DNA from: Firm-04 sp045591925
GTDB taxonomy: Bacteria; Bacillota; Clostridia; Oscillospirales; Ruminococcaceae
Assembly: GCA_045591925.1 (NCBI GenBank)
Contig: JAZNTW010000013.1
Span: 21,355-85,354, forward strand
DNA: 64,000 nucleotides
Direction: 5' to 3'
In this document: positions 1-9,315 of the stretch, piece by piece
Layout of the letters: each line of letters begins with the position of its first letter
Numbering within the stretch: the stretch's first letter is position 1
The notes under the pieces: model-generated
The model's database searches: none
What the model was told of the DNA's origin: nothing
The model's input: only the letters and a program-made list of their open reading frames with translations
Program-made: the position numbers and the translations under genes

Positions 1-4
1 TAGA

Positions 5-1180
5 ATGATGCGGCGAATCAGCGGTAAGAAAACGTCCATGTCGGAATACTACTACTATACCAATTTGAATCAGCTGATTTCAGCATTCATTTTGGCGGCG
101 CATATCATGCCACGATGCATTGAACAAAGAATGATCTTCAATACGAAAGCAATTGCTGATGTAGACGAAGAGAAAGGTGTGACCGGCACCCCTGTAGGCG
201 ATCTTGCGTATATGGAGCTCTTCTCAATATTTCTTTCTCATCTCTGCAAGAACGGCGGGCTTTCACAGGCTAAGATCAATCAGGCCGCATCATTGTCTGC
301 TGAAATCAGCAGAAAGTCCACATTCAGGTACTGGGATGTACTCGACTTCAATGGGAATCCGAAGATCCTGGCGGATACAGCAACTCAGATTCATCAATAT
401 GTCCCGTCAGCATATCCGTATATTGCGATGATTTGCATTGCAAACGGATATCCATGCGAAACGCTTTCTATTGAGTGTCTGCCTGATACTTTCGTTGATG
501 ACCTCGCTGAAACCTACATGGATACGAGCCTCTCTGAACTATCAGCAATTCGCATTGAGCACCTGTTCCTCTTGTTCCCACGCATAACACTTTCCGCAGC
601 CACAACATCACATGTCAAGCAATTCCTTGAAAAGCAGCATAGTAGAACCGAATCGGCGATACGTGCAGTTTTTTTGGATACGCTGCTCGAATTTCAGTAT
701 GACCTTGATCTTATAGCACTAGAAAATCAGAGCCTGTGTAAGGAGCTTTTGAAGCGCATCATTGACAGCGACAGCATTGAGCGACCTGCTCTGGAGTGGT
801 TGATGAAGAAGGTCGAAGCACATACGACACAGGAAGCATCGACATCATCAGCTACATACGTACTTGACAAGAGCATCGCAGCTCGCCTTTTCTATCTTCG
901 CATTCCATGCGTTGTTGCCAAGAACAGAACGCGAGTACTCAATGACAAGGAACTGATTCGAATTTGTGGTAGTTCCGAAATTGCTATTCAATCGATCATG
1001 GAACTGATGAATCTCGAATGGAACCCTGTTCGCACCCTGAATGACAGTAAATTATATCGAAAGGCTGTCAAACGTCAGACAGTCACAACACGAAAAATGT
1101 TGCGTGCTGAATTACGAGCATCTCTCCGAAACTGCTGTCACCTGTTCAGAGAGTTGTTTCTTTCCTACTTTTATGAATGA
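5..1180 (+). CDS. Hypothetical protein, possibly 5'-truncated by window edge
   Basis: A 391-codon frame with no family I recognise. The frame is open up to the left edge of the window, so the true start may lie upstream; the internal Met at residue 12 (MSEYYYY) is another candidate. The protein is mostly helical-looking and soluble, without a signal peptide or clear membrane segment. It ends 11 bp before a penicillin-binding protein gene, so the two are probably co-transcribed. That suggests, but does not show, a link to the cell-wall block that follows. Confidence 0.6.
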   Translation: MMRRISGKKTSMSEYYYYTNLNQLISAFILAAHIMPRCIEQRMIFNTKAIADVDEEKGVTGTPVGDLAYMELFSIFLSHLCKNGGLSQAKINQAASLSAEISRKSTFRYWDVLDFNGNPKILADTATQIHQYVPSAYPYIAMICIANGYPCETLSIECLPDTFVDDLAETYMDTSLSELSAIRIEHLFLLFPRITLSAATTSHVKQFLEKQHSRTESAIRAVFLDTLLEFQYDLDLIALENQSLCKELLKRIIDSDSIERPALEWLMKKVEAHTTQEASTSSATYVLDKSIAARLFYLRIPCVVAKNRTRVLNDKELIRICGSSEIAIQSIMELMNLEWNPVRTLNDSKLYRKAVKRQTVTTRKMLRAELRASLRNCCHLFRELFLSYFYE

Positions 1181-1191
1181 GGGATTGAATT

Positions 1192-2712
1192 ATGAAAAAG
1201 TTTTTGTTTTTTGTTGCAATACTGATTGTCATTGCACTTTGCTTGAAGCCTGTTTCGCGGCATGAAAGCGAAAACAACGGTTTGGAAGAGACATCGAATG
1301 CTGCGATTGCAGAGACCAATACATTGGACTCCACTATGTCCAGCATCAACGCAACAACAATGTCAAGTGCATACGAATCCGTAGAAGACAGCCCTGCTGA
1401 GTCTGCATCCTCTGCAACTGCATTAACCGAAACCACCGTGGCGGTACAGCAAGAAACACTTTCAGATTACAATTTCAGAGGTAGCATTTTCGGTGCTAAT
1501 GGTAATATGCTGGTCTATACGGACGGTCAGGAGCGCCGTGCCAACACGGAGTACGATGTCGCTTTTGGCAATCTGGTTTCTGACTCATCCGCCGTCAAGT
1601 TGGACAGTGTCCTGGGTCCTTCCGATTATCGGACTTCTAATGCTCCAGCTCTGCTGCGTCAAACAAATCCAACACCGTTTTATCCTGACGGTTATCACCC
1701 AATCGGACAGAGTGTAATGCTGACCGTAGATGAGCAATTACAACTGACAGCCTATGAATATCTGGAATCACACGGTTTCAAGGGATGTATTGTCAAAATG
1801 CGTAGCGATGGGGCTATCAAGGTCGCAGCATCTTATCCGTCTTTTTCGCATAATGCACAGATTAACGGGACAAATAATGCTTTGGCAAATCCTCGTGACG
1901 CATTTAACAATCAGTGCTTTACCTCAATGCAGCCCGGCAGTGTATTCAAGATTCTGTCGGCAACAGTAGCTGTCAAAAACAACATGACATCATTTGATGA
2001 CCCTGGGACAATTACTGGCTGGAAGGTCGAAAACTGGGATTATGCGACCAATCCCGGTCGGTATCCAGTTCGTAGAGATATTCCAACAGCAATCCTCAAC
2101 TCGAGTAACTGTGTATTCGCAACCGTTGCCTATGACCTCGGGGCAACTCGATACCTTTCCGAGTTGGATGCATTGTTCTGTTTTTCATCGCCGATATTAA
2201 TTGACGGCGTAACAATTACACAGACTTCGGATATGAGTACCAACGCCAACCTCGCACGGTGCGGCTACGGTCAAAAAGTCAGCGTGTCACCTGTCTATAT
2301 GACAGCAGCAGCACTTGGAGCCGCATCTACCGGTGAAATGGTGCAGCCTTATCTTGTGGACAAGACCTACGATACCTTGCTCTGTACACCGCTTCAACAA
2401 ATCGGAACAAAGCAGGTACTCTCAATTATTCCGGAAGAGTTTACGCAGCAGCTCCGTGAAGGTATGCTTGCTGTCAGCGAGAATCTCAGCTTGTACAAGG
2501 AAGGATGCTCTGTGCTGACCAAGACTGGCACTGCCGCTGTAAACCATTCTGGATACACCGATTTCATGAGTATCGTATCTGTTCTCCGAAACGATCAGAC
2601 AGGAGAATCCGAAGCTCTGATGCTGGTTGTTCAAAATCCAAGTGATTTTGGCTACCGATATGCCTCAGATTTCAGAGGAAACATGCAGGAACTAATTGAC
2701 CTGCTGATGTAA
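1192..2712 (+). CDS. Penicillin-binding protein, transpeptidase domain
   Basis: A 506-aa protein that should cross-link peptidoglycan outside the membrane. Residues 1-18 are a hydrophobic N-terminal anchor and residues 25-90 a Ser/Thr/Glu-rich linker. The three catalytic motifs are present and in order: SxxK at S250-K253 (PGSVFK), SxN at S304-N306 and KTG at K444-G446. It is shorter than typical class B PBPs because the N-terminal dimerisation part is reduced. It sits upstream of an LCP gene and a SEDS glycosyltransferase gene. Since SEDS polymerases work with class B PBPs, the two probably form a pair. Confidence 0.9.
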   Translation: MKKFLFFVAILIVIALCLKPVSRHESENNGLEETSNAAIAETNTLDSTMSSINATTMSSAYESVEDSPAESASSATALTETTVAVQQETLSDYNFRGSIFGANGNMLVYTDGQERRANTEYDVAFGNLVSDSSAVKLDSVLGPSDYRTSNAPALLRQTNPTPFYPDGYHPIGQSVMLTVDEQLQLTAYEYLESHGFKGCIVKMRSDGAIKVAASYPSFSHNAQINGTNNALANPRDAFNNQCFTSMQPGSVFKILSATVAVKNNMTSFDDPGTITGWKVENWDYATNPGRYPVRRDIPTAILNSSNCVFATVAYDLGATRYLSELDALFCFSSPILIDGVTITQTSDMSTNANLARCGYGQKVSVSPVYMTAAALGAASTGEMVQPYLVDKTYDTLLCTPLQQIGTKQVLSIIPEEFTQQLREGMLAVSENLSLYKEGCSVLTKTGTAAVNHSGYTDFMSIVSVLRNDQTGESEALMLVVQNPSDFGYRYASDFRGNMQELIDLLM

Positions 2713-2718
2713 CAATCC

Positions 2719-2762
2719 ATCCGGAGCAGTGACGCTGAATGTATGTTCACACTGCTCCGGAT
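2719..2762 (+). other. 13-bp perfect inverted repeat between PBP and LCP genes
   Basis: ATCCGGAGCAGTG (2719-2731) is repeated in inverse at 2750-2762, with an 18-nt loop. It lies just after the PBP stop and just before the LCP ribosome site. There is no T-run, so it is more likely an mRNA-processing or expression-tuning hairpin than a strong terminator. Confidence 0.6.
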
Positions 2763-2784
2763 CAACAAAAAAGGAGTGTTTCTT

Positions 2785-4224
2785 ATGCTGATTGTGCTGA
2801 TTATTCTGCTTTCTGCACTAACTATCGACGTTTTCATTTGCAGATTGTATGTGAAAAAGCCAGTGGTGTGGATTTCGGATGCGAACAGCAAGCCGGAAAA
2901 AAGAGTCTACAAGCTGCAAGCGGACGGTTCATGTCGGCTCTCCAGGAAGTCCGGTGCTATCATGCAACGTACTGGAAAAAAATATCATGTTCTGGATAAT
3001 GGCCAAGATACCGTTTTGCACAAATGGACTGCCTTGACGCTGTCCGATTCCGGCGAGAGGATTTCTGCACGAAAACACCCACATCGTCTGCCAGTGACCA
3101 CATTTGTTATAGCTTTTTTCGTGATGTTGCGCCTGTTGATTGTTCCGCTGGTGTGGCACATTCTCATCGCTCCCGCTTACTGCGAAATGACATTTCAGAA
3201 CCTTGATTACCATTGGATTCCAGAAGACGATTTGCCAGCAGAAGATATCAAAACAGAAGAGGATATCTACAATGTTCTTTTGATTGGCACTGATGGGCGT
3301 GAAAGTCTGGAACCGCGTTCAGATGTAATGATTTTGCTTTCAATCAATCGCGGAACTCGGAAAATCAGTGTCATTTCGCTATTACGAGACCTTGGCATAT
3401 ACGCTTTCGACCCATCAGCGCAGACATTTATGGATGTTGTCAATCAGTCTGGGCTCTCGGCAGATGATCCAAATTTTGAATATGTTAAGCAAATGATGGG
3501 TGACAGTAGTCATTACCGCTTCATGAAACTGAATGAGACCTTTACACTTGCACAGACTTCTCCTGAAACCGCAGGATTACCTGAAAAAGAAGCTGTATAT
3601 GCTTCTTGCTGTAAAAGTCTCCTGATGAATATCGAATATTCGTTAGGCATCCGAATCGATGGTTATATTGCGGTTGATTTCAGCGCGGTCAAAGAACTTG
3701 TTGATGCAGTGGGTGGTGTCGATGTCGACATTCCATCCGAAGAATATGTATCTGCACTCAACGGCGTACTCTCTTTTCAAAATGATTTGTTCGGAGCCGC
3801 TGACTGCTTTACTAAGCTAGGAAAGCAAACCCTGAACGGTAATAAAGCGTTGGCGTATTTGCGGGTTCGGCATGTGGGGCAATGGTCTGATGCGGAACGT
3901 TCGACCAGACAGCGGCAGTTTCTGAAACTATTGCTCAAGCAATGTGTGATGCACTGCACTAATATTGACAAAACAAACCTGAAACAAGCCTGTTCACATA
4001 TGATGACAAATCTCTCTGAAGATGATGCCTATATGCTGCTAAGCACTTTTGTTAATAAATTCTATACATTTCAGTATGACCAGACTATTCCCCGAAAAGG
4101 CGAATGGGATGATTATGAGATCTCTTATAAAGACGGCGCAACCATCAGTTATATCTACGTTCCTGCATGGATGACACCTCTAGAGCGGCAAATCAAAGAG
4201 GAAATCTATCAGGACACAGAATAG
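2785..4224 (+). CDS. LytR-CpsA-Psr (LCP) family wall-polymer ligase
   Basis: LCP proteins transfer undecaprenyl-linked polymers to peptidoglycan at the outer membrane face. The start at 2785 is chosen because AAGGAG lies 8 bp upstream; the frame is open 14 codons further with no ribosome site. There is one membrane segment at the N-terminus and a second around residues 95-120. The LCP core follows: VLLIGTDGR, RSDVMILLSIN and SVISLLRDL, then a VGGVDVDIP segment and an LRVRH segment with the conserved arginines. Having a second membrane segment after an N-terminal cytoplasmic stretch is somewhat unusual. It lies between transpeptidase and SEDS genes. Confidence 0.88.
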   Translation: MLIVLIILLSALTIDVFICRLYVKKPVVWISDANSKPEKRVYKLQADGSCRLSRKSGAIMQRTGKKYHVLDNGQDTVLHKWTALTLSDSGERISARKHPHRLPVTTFVIAFFVMLRLLIVPLVWHILIAPAYCEMTFQNLDYHWIPEDDLPAEDIKTEEDIYNVLLIGTDGRESLEPRSDVMILLSINRGTRKISVISLLRDLGIYAFDPSAQTFMDVVNQSGLSADDPNFEYVKQMMGDSSHYRFMKLNETFTLAQTSPETAGLPEKEAVYASCCKSLLMNIEYSLGIRIDGYIAVDFSAVKELVDAVGGVDVDIPSEEYVSALNGVLSFQNDLFGAADCFTKLGKQTLNGNKALAYLRVRHVGQWSDAERSTRQRQFLKLLLKQCVMHCTNIDKTNLKQACSHMMTNLSEDDAYMLLSTFVNKFYTFQYDQTIPRKGEWDDYEISYKDGATISYIYVPAWMTPLERQIKEEIYQDTE

Positions 4225-4235
4225 GAGGATGCATC

Positions 4236-5591
4236 ATGATTCTGTTTGCTGTTTTGCCTGAGTTGCTTATCATACTGCTCTGCTGCGTGATCCAGACAAT
4301 CACAGCAGCAGACATCATCCCGATGCTGATGGTCTTCAGTATCATGAAAGTTCTGTACTGCCGAAGGAATCCAGCTTCTTTCCGGCACAATCCCCAGTTG
4401 CCCATCGTATGCTTGATGATTGAATTCGCAACTGTGACATCGCTGTATGCAGGGTACTCAAATACCGGGTCTATCCAGAAAACGGCACTTATTGCTACAA
4501 TGGCGATGATAGCAGGATATACGATGCTTCATAGGCTCAATAAGATTCACATCAATATTCCGTTTATGGCAGGGTATGTTCTTTTGATGGTAGTTTCAGT
4601 TATCGGCTTTTTCATCTTTCGGCTCTGCGCCGATTACGAAATGACCAAGACTTACAACTGGGTGAATCTTGGTTCGGTCACACTGCAATATTCCGAATTG
4701 CTCAAGTTAGTCAGCGTGACTGCATTTGCCATTGCTTGCAGCAACTATCGGAAACATCCAATGGTATTTTTGTATTACTACGGATATCAGGTTTTAAATG
4801 TTCTCCTACTGGCACTTTTACAAGAATTCGGTACTGCCATGGAGTTCATCTTTGTAACCTGCATCTGTGCTATGCTTGTGTTACCGTTTCCCAAACGCAT
4901 AAAGCCGATCGGACAGCACCTCACACAAAGCACCCTTCCGGCAACTACACTTGCGGTGTTATGCATACTCCTTCGGTTCAGCAAAAAGGCACTCACCAAG
5001 GTTGATGTATCGGCTTCTGAGAAGATTGTTTTGGGGCATACACTTCATTTTTGGGACATCCGCTTGAATTCGAATGGCGAGGAAACGCTCAAGGCAGCGG
5101 AATGCATGCGAAATTCACCTTTGGTCAGCGCCAATATGACAAGCTTTCAGAGTTTTCGCACGATGAAACCATCTGTTATGACAGATTATGTGTTTACATT
5201 GATGGTAGAAAATTACGGTTGGCTGATTCCTTCGCTCCTGATTGCACTTTTCTCTGTCGTTATGATTCGTATCACGGTGAAGCATCAACGTAAGGCTGCT
5301 GAAGGTGATTTCCTTGATGCAATGGCCCTCGGAACTGCAATCTTACTTTTGATTCAAGCCGCCATCCACATTCTCGGTCCATTTCAGTTTTTGCCTTTTT
5401 CGGGGATCACGCTCCCCTGGATGTCCCAGGGAATGAACAGCCTGATTGTTTGTTCCCTATTGCTAACTACAACAGAAGACTCATCTGCTATCCCGATTGT
5501 GCAAACTGAAACAGAGAATGATGTCATCCGTCTGAAGCAAGTATCCATTCCAGACGATAATAATGACATGATGGGCGTTGTTGATGATTGA
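4236..5591 (+). CDS. FtsW/RodA/SpoVE (SEDS) family protein
   Basis: A polytopic membrane protein of about 451 aa, expected to polymerise lipid II glycan. The ATG at 4236 follows AGGAGG by 7 bp, so I prefer it to the upstream in-frame ATG at 4167 inside the LCP gene. About ten hydrophobic segments are visible. The QEFGTA segment and the C-terminal FSGITLPWMSQGMNSL block match the QxLGTA and PxTGxPLPFxSxGxSS signatures of SEDS proteins. It is divergent, so assignment between FtsW and RodA is not possible. The cytoplasmic C-terminal tail is acidic. Confidence 0.85.
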   Translation: MILFAVLPELLIILLCCVIQTITAADIIPMLMVFSIMKVLYCRRNPASFRHNPQLPIVCLMIEFATVTSLYAGYSNTGSIQKTALIATMAMIAGYTMLHRLNKIHINIPFMAGYVLLMVVSVIGFFIFRLCADYEMTKTYNWVNLGSVTLQYSELLKLVSVTAFAIACSNYRKHPMVFLYYYGYQVLNVLLLALLQEFGTAMEFIFVTCICAMLVLPFPKRIKPIGQHLTQSTLPATTLAVLCILLRFSKKALTKVDVSASEKIVLGHTLHFWDIRLNSNGEETLKAAECMRNSPLVSANMTSFQSFRTMKPSVMTDYVFTLMVENYGWLIPSLLIALFSVVMIRITVKHQRKAAEGDFLDAMALGTAILLLIQAAIHILGPFQFLPFSGITLPWMSQGMNSLIVCSLLLTTTEDSSAIPIVQTETENDVIRLKQVSIPDDNNDMMGVVDD

Positions 5592-5688
5592 TTGACAGTG
5601 ACTGACGAACAAATGCTTTCACACGGCTTGTGAATAATGAAATCATGCAACAATTTCAGATTACCATTTGCGGATATAGCACGTACAA

Positions 5689-5740
5689 AATATGCACACC
5701 TTATCTTTCAAAGCGTTCACAAAGATAAGGTGTGCATATT
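5689..5740. terminator. Bidirectional terminator hairpin
   Basis: A perfect 20-bp inverted repeat (5689-5708 and 5721-5740) with a 12-nt loop lies between convergent gene blocks. T-rich sequence follows on the right and AAAA precedes on the left. It would stop both the rightward cell-wall operon and the leftward transcript from the carboxypeptidase gene. Confidence 0.85.
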
Positions 5741-5790
5741 GTTTACATTGTATTCTATTTTCTCATGGTATTATTTATCAATCAATCTGC

Positions 5791-6419
5791 CTATGGAGCT
5801 TGTTCATCAGGAGTGAGCGGCGTGCTCAAATACTCTTCCAGTGTAATACCCTTTTCTGAGATTTTCTTTGCGATTGTAACATCTTTTATATAGCGGATAT
5901 GCCAAGGCTCATAACCGTAGCCAGTGACGGTCTCCTTTCCAACCAGATAGCGCAGGATGAATCCATAATCCGCTAACCTTGCATGAATGCACTTCCATAT
6001 TTCTGGATATTGTTCCATTTCTTCATTCCGATAAACATCCCTGCCATTAATATTCAGATATAAGTCAAGTGCAAGCCCAGTGTGATGTTCGGAATAACTA
6101 GGAGCAGCTACATAATTCTTCACATATTCTTCTCCATACATCCGCGTGAAGTCATCTACGATTTGCTGTTGTATCTCTATGCTGCGCCATGCGGAATCTA
6201 ATTCCACTTTCACACCGTCAAGTTCAAGCACAGCTTTCAGCTTTAGATATGCTTCATAAGTTTCTCTTTCGACCTCAATATCGTTTCCAAGAGAATTGGT
6301 TGTGTGAACAAGAACAACAATGTCCCGCCAGTTCTCTGGAAGTTTTTTTCTTTATTGACAAGCACTAAGTAATTAATCATTGGCTGCTCTGCCTCAGCTA
6401 ATGAATGTGACTTAACCAC
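5791..6419 (-). pseudogene. VanY/DacB-type D-Ala-D-Ala carboxypeptidase, frameshifted
   Basis: The catalytic part (SEHHTGLALD and GYEPWHIRYI, the zinc and catalytic motifs of peptidase family M15B) is intact from about 6231 down to 5791. A good gene start is further upstream: a GTG at 6419 preceded by AAGGAGG. Its frame reads ...INYLVLVNKE, typical of the family start, but leaves frame at a run of seven A (minus strand; 6343-6349). One more A would restore a continuous reading into KKLPENWRD. So this is either a recent inactivating slip, a phase-variable tract or a sequencing error. It lies 20 bp downstream of the NUDIX fusion gene. Confidence 0.8.
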
Positions 6420-6439
6420 AATAGTCCCTCCTTTTCACA

Positions 6440-7615
6440 TCAAAAACCTATGATTCTCAAAGTCTTTTCATCTTCATTTCCTTGACAAAACTTGTCAAGC
6501 ACCTTCTGAAATACTGATTCTTCTGGTGCTGCGTGTTTGAATAATGTCATGCAGGAGCGTACCTTGAACGCATCAGGAAATCCGAATACTGACATCGGAT
6601 CATCCGAAGGTATATTCAACAACACCTCGCATATCTCCACCAGCCTTGCTCCCAGGACAGGATGTGCATAGTAGTCGATTGCTTCTTGTAAATCCTTGAT
6701 CGAAAAGTACGCCGTTGTTCCGCTGCGTCCAAGTCCCTGAATCTGCGGAAACACATACCAGATCCAGTGAGATACCTTGTATCCCTGCTTCATCTCAGAT
6801 AGAGCATTATCGTAAGTATCGCCGAATCCGTAACCGTTGTCCTGCGCATCAATGAACTTTTGAAGGTCAGTGCAGTACAGCTCTATGCCAAGCACACCAT
6901 ATTTTTCCTGATCTTCTCGGGTGTAGTACTCGTCCATGTGGTTAGGATCAGGGGTATCTGTTGATTTATAGCCGAGTTTTTCTTTCGGCAGTGCCGCGTA
7001 TAGCTCTGCAAAAGAACTGTACTGATGCAATGCGGTTACTCTCGTCTGTAATCTTAGCTTCCCATTATCCAGACAGGTGAACTCGATGAAATCACCGACC
7101 TGCACCTTCTGACGCTTTTCATCGTATAACCGTAGTTCTATCGTCTTGCTGCCGTTCTTGATCTTTTCAAATGGCGTGCGTTTCAACTTCATTTGATGTA
7201 GCTGTGGCTTTCTCGCAAGATAAGCGAACAGCGTCAGAGTGATAGCAGGATACGTGAGATTATTGGGAAGCTCTACAAATTCGTGAATTTCAGCCATCTC
7301 ACTATCCGGCATATTTCCGAATTTGTGTATCACAGCATGGAAAACAACGCCGTTTGCACCGTGCCCTGTTTCTTCATGCCACGCACGATAATCACAAAGG
7401 GGTCTTATGTCGTATTCAAGTGCGCCTGACTCTTCATACAGCTCACGCTTTGCTGCCTCAAGCGGTGTCTCGCCTTGCTCGATATGCCCTCCCTGCGTTT
7501 CCCATGTATCTCTTTCTTTATGACGGCTCAGGACAATTTTGCCGTTGTGTTCTGAAAGCACAACAACGTACTTGTAATCGCCCAAGTAATCAAGTCCATA
7601 AACTTTACAAAGCAT
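6440..7615 (-). CDS. NUDIX-ASCH-DUF1810 three-domain fusion protein
   Basis: Three normally separate domains in 391 aa. Residues 1-140 are a NUDIX hydrolase with a complete Nudix box (G43 to A65, REL and EES cores present), which would cleave nucleoside diphosphate compounds. Residues 145-255 look like an ASCH RNA-binding-type domain (TPFEKIKNGSKTIELR and VGDFIEF). Residues 256-391 match DUF1810 (FIDAQ, SHWIWYVFPQ, SVFGFPDAFKVRSCMTLF). CAGGAG lies 8 bp before the ATG. The natural substrate is unknown; a role in modified-nucleotide or ADP-ribose metabolism is inference. Confidence 0.85.
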   Translation of the reverse strand: MLCKVYGLDYLGDYKYVVVLSEHNGKIVLSRHKERDTWETQGGHIEQGETPLEAAKRELYEESGALEYDIRPLCDYRAWHEETGHGANGVVFHAVIHKFGNMPDSEMAEIHEFVELPNNLTYPAITLTLFAYLARKPQLHQMKLKRTPFEKIKNGSKTIELRLYDEKRQKVQVGDFIEFTCLDNGKLRLQTRVTALHQYSSFAELYAALPKEKLGYKSTDTPDPNHMDEYYTREDQEKYGVLGIELYCTDLQKFIDAQDNGYGFGDTYDNALSEMKQGYKVSHWIWYVFPQIQGLGRSGTTAYFSIKDLQEAIDYYAHPVLGARLVEICEVLLNIPSDDPMSVFGFPDAFKVRSCMTLFKHAAPEESVFQKVLDKFCQGNEDEKTLRIIGF

Positions 7616-7650
7616 CTTATCATCTCCTGGATACCAACGTAGGCTGTGTT

Positions 7651-8514
7651 TTATTTCTCCAAAGCATTATACAGCTCTGTAATCACATCATCCGGTGAAA
7701 ATGATGATACAAGGCAAGCTCCGTTCTTGATTTCATGCCAATCGCCACCAAACTGAAATTCATATACATCCAGATACAGGCTGTATGTTTCCGCATCGGA
7801 ATCGGGATGATCCCAATGGACAATTTGCTCTGTTCCATTTTTCAGCCCTTGTTCGCTGAAATCGTATATCTCAGCATAGCTGATCCCACCCATACATTTA
7901 TAAAAATGGTCCCCGAGCCAGAGCTTTTTCGGATAATAGTGCATATCGTTGAGTGTGTCTATCGAAGCTACAAGCTGCAATGAATCATCAGAATAGGTAT
8001 AAATCATGGTATGATACGAACTCGTCAGTGCTAGTTCAGGCGTATCGTCAGCATCAAGATAGATCAATGCGGCGTAGATATCAATGTCATCTTCCATATT
8101 ACGGTACGCATCATTTCCATCAAGCATATAGCCGTTTGTGTGCAGATACGCAGCATTATTCAGAAAATCCGCTTGATATTCACCAGTCCACAGCAACTGC
8201 TGATATGCATTTGCCCACGGAACATCCCAGTAATGCCACTGATTCTCCCATGATTCCAGACCAATAGCCGTTGCAGGCTCGATAGTTGTGGCTTTGGGGA
8301 CAGTGGAAGCTGTAGTATTATCTGATCTTTCGAGCACATCTGGAGACATCTCTGAAGAATCCGCTGAAGATTCAGTATACTGAACTGCGGCGGTGTCTTT
8401 CGTAGATGCCTGATGATTTCCAATCTGATAAAAAGTGAATGCGCAGGCTGCAAACACAACGACATTGATGACAGCATATGTCGCCGGTTTCAGTCTGCGT
8501 TTCTTATTTGCCAT
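7651..8514 (-). CDS. Membrane-anchored hypothetical protein
   Basis: A 287-aa protein with a basic start, one N-terminal membrane helix (about residues 11-27), a Ser/Thr-rich linker and an extracellular domain rich in Trp, Tyr and Asp. GGAGG lies 7 bp before the ATG. The pattern LIYLDADDTPELALTSSYH resembles DUF-type surface domains of Ruminococcus in which an acidic loop precedes a strand. I do not recognise a catalytic motif. It lies 35 bp upstream of the NUDIX fusion and may share its transcript. Confidence 0.7.
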   Translation of the reverse strand: MANKKRRLKPATYAVINVVVFAACAFTFYQIGNHQASTKDTAAVQYTESSADSSEMSPDVLERSDNTTASTVPKATTIEPATAIGLESWENQWHYWDVPWANAYQQLLWTGEYQADFLNNAAYLHTNGYMLDGNDAYRNMEDDIDIYAALIYLDADDTPELALTSSYHTMIYTYSDDSLQLVASIDTLNDMHYYPKKLWLGDHFYKCMGGISYAEIYDFSEQGLKNGTEQIVHWDHPDSDAETYSLYLDVYEFQFGGDWHEIKNGACLVSSFSPDDVITELYNALEK

Positions 8515-8526
8515 GTTGCTCCTCCG

Positions 8527-8757
8527 TTATGATAAAGAAAGGTTCTTAATCGCCCTCTCCACACTCTCAATCAACATCGGTCTCCGCATCTCACTGACCA
8601 TCTTATCAAAATCGTCTCCGGCCGGCTCACCGTACATGAGGTTATCACTATCTGTGATGCGAAGCCATGTGAGAGCTTTCTTCAATCCGGTCTCTGTAAA
8701 TGTATCAAAGCCTTTTGATTGGAGGAAGGTTAAGTTTGCATCGTGCTGTGTGGGCAT
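8527..8757 (-). CDS. Small hypothetical protein (76 aa)
   Basis: A short acidic and hydrophilic protein without signal peptide or membrane helix. AAGGAG lies 10 bp upstream of the ATG. The stop is 12 bp from the next gene downstream, so it belongs to the leftward gene run. No family recognised. Confidence 0.55.
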   Translation of the reverse strand: MPTQHDANLTFLQSKGFDTFTETGLKKALTWLRITDSDNLMYGEPAGDDFDKMVSEMRRPMLIESVERAIKNLSLS

Positions 8758-8788
8758 AGTGGGGTTACTCCTTATAGTTCATAGTCAT

Positions 8789-9121
8789 TTATACGCTTGC
8801 AGTGCTTGCTTCGGTTTGGTCATCGCTCATGTCAAGGTGGCGTTCAAATATCCTCATTATCTCCTCGGCACATTTCTCACCAATGCCCTTTATAGTACGG
8901 ATTTCTTTCTCGACCTCACGCAGTTCAAGAACACGATCTTCGTCCGGAAGAATATTGCTTTGCACCTCCTCGATGCCGCTTCTGCGACCTCGCTCAAAGA
9001 TGTCGTTGAGCAAGCCTTCCATGGTGTTGCGCTCCATCTTCTTTATGGCGCGCTAGAGATTGCGGTCAAGAAGAGGGACAGCAACATCATCTGGTGATGC
9101 TATTTGATTCATAGTATCCAT
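8789..9121 (-). pseudogene. Small gene interrupted by an in-frame amber codon
   Basis: An ATG at 9121 with GGAGG upstream opens a frame reading MDTMNQIASPDDVAVP and then meets TAG at 9053-9055. The same frame continues (RAIKKMERNTMEGLL...) to 8789 for another 88 codons. Translation could restart at the ATG at 9037, giving 82 aa. The last part, IKGIGEKCAEEIMRIF, resembles a helix-hairpin-helix DNA-binding motif. Either the gene is dead or a restart protein is made. Confidence 0.6.
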
Positions 9122-9275
9122 TTTCAGACCTCCGTGCGGTATAACCGTCATAGCTCTTAACAACTCATAATTGCTCTTACTACCAATTATAGCACATCAG
9201 CGGTCGATTTTCAAGATGTGGTTGAGAGAAAGTGTTGAGGCAGGCTGTAAGAAAGTTGTTGAGGCAGAAAAGAAG

Positions 9276-9303
9276 AAGCGGCTGTGGATGACCACAACCG
9301 CTT
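9276..9303 (-). terminator. Rho-independent terminator of the DUF3592-like gene
   Basis: A 12-bp stem (9276-9287 with 9292-9303, one G-U-type mismatch) has a 4-nt loop and is followed on the minus strand by CTTCTTTTCT. It lies 12 bp past the stop of the gene ending at 9316. Confidence 0.75.
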
Positions 9304-9315
9304 GATGCCAAAGAT

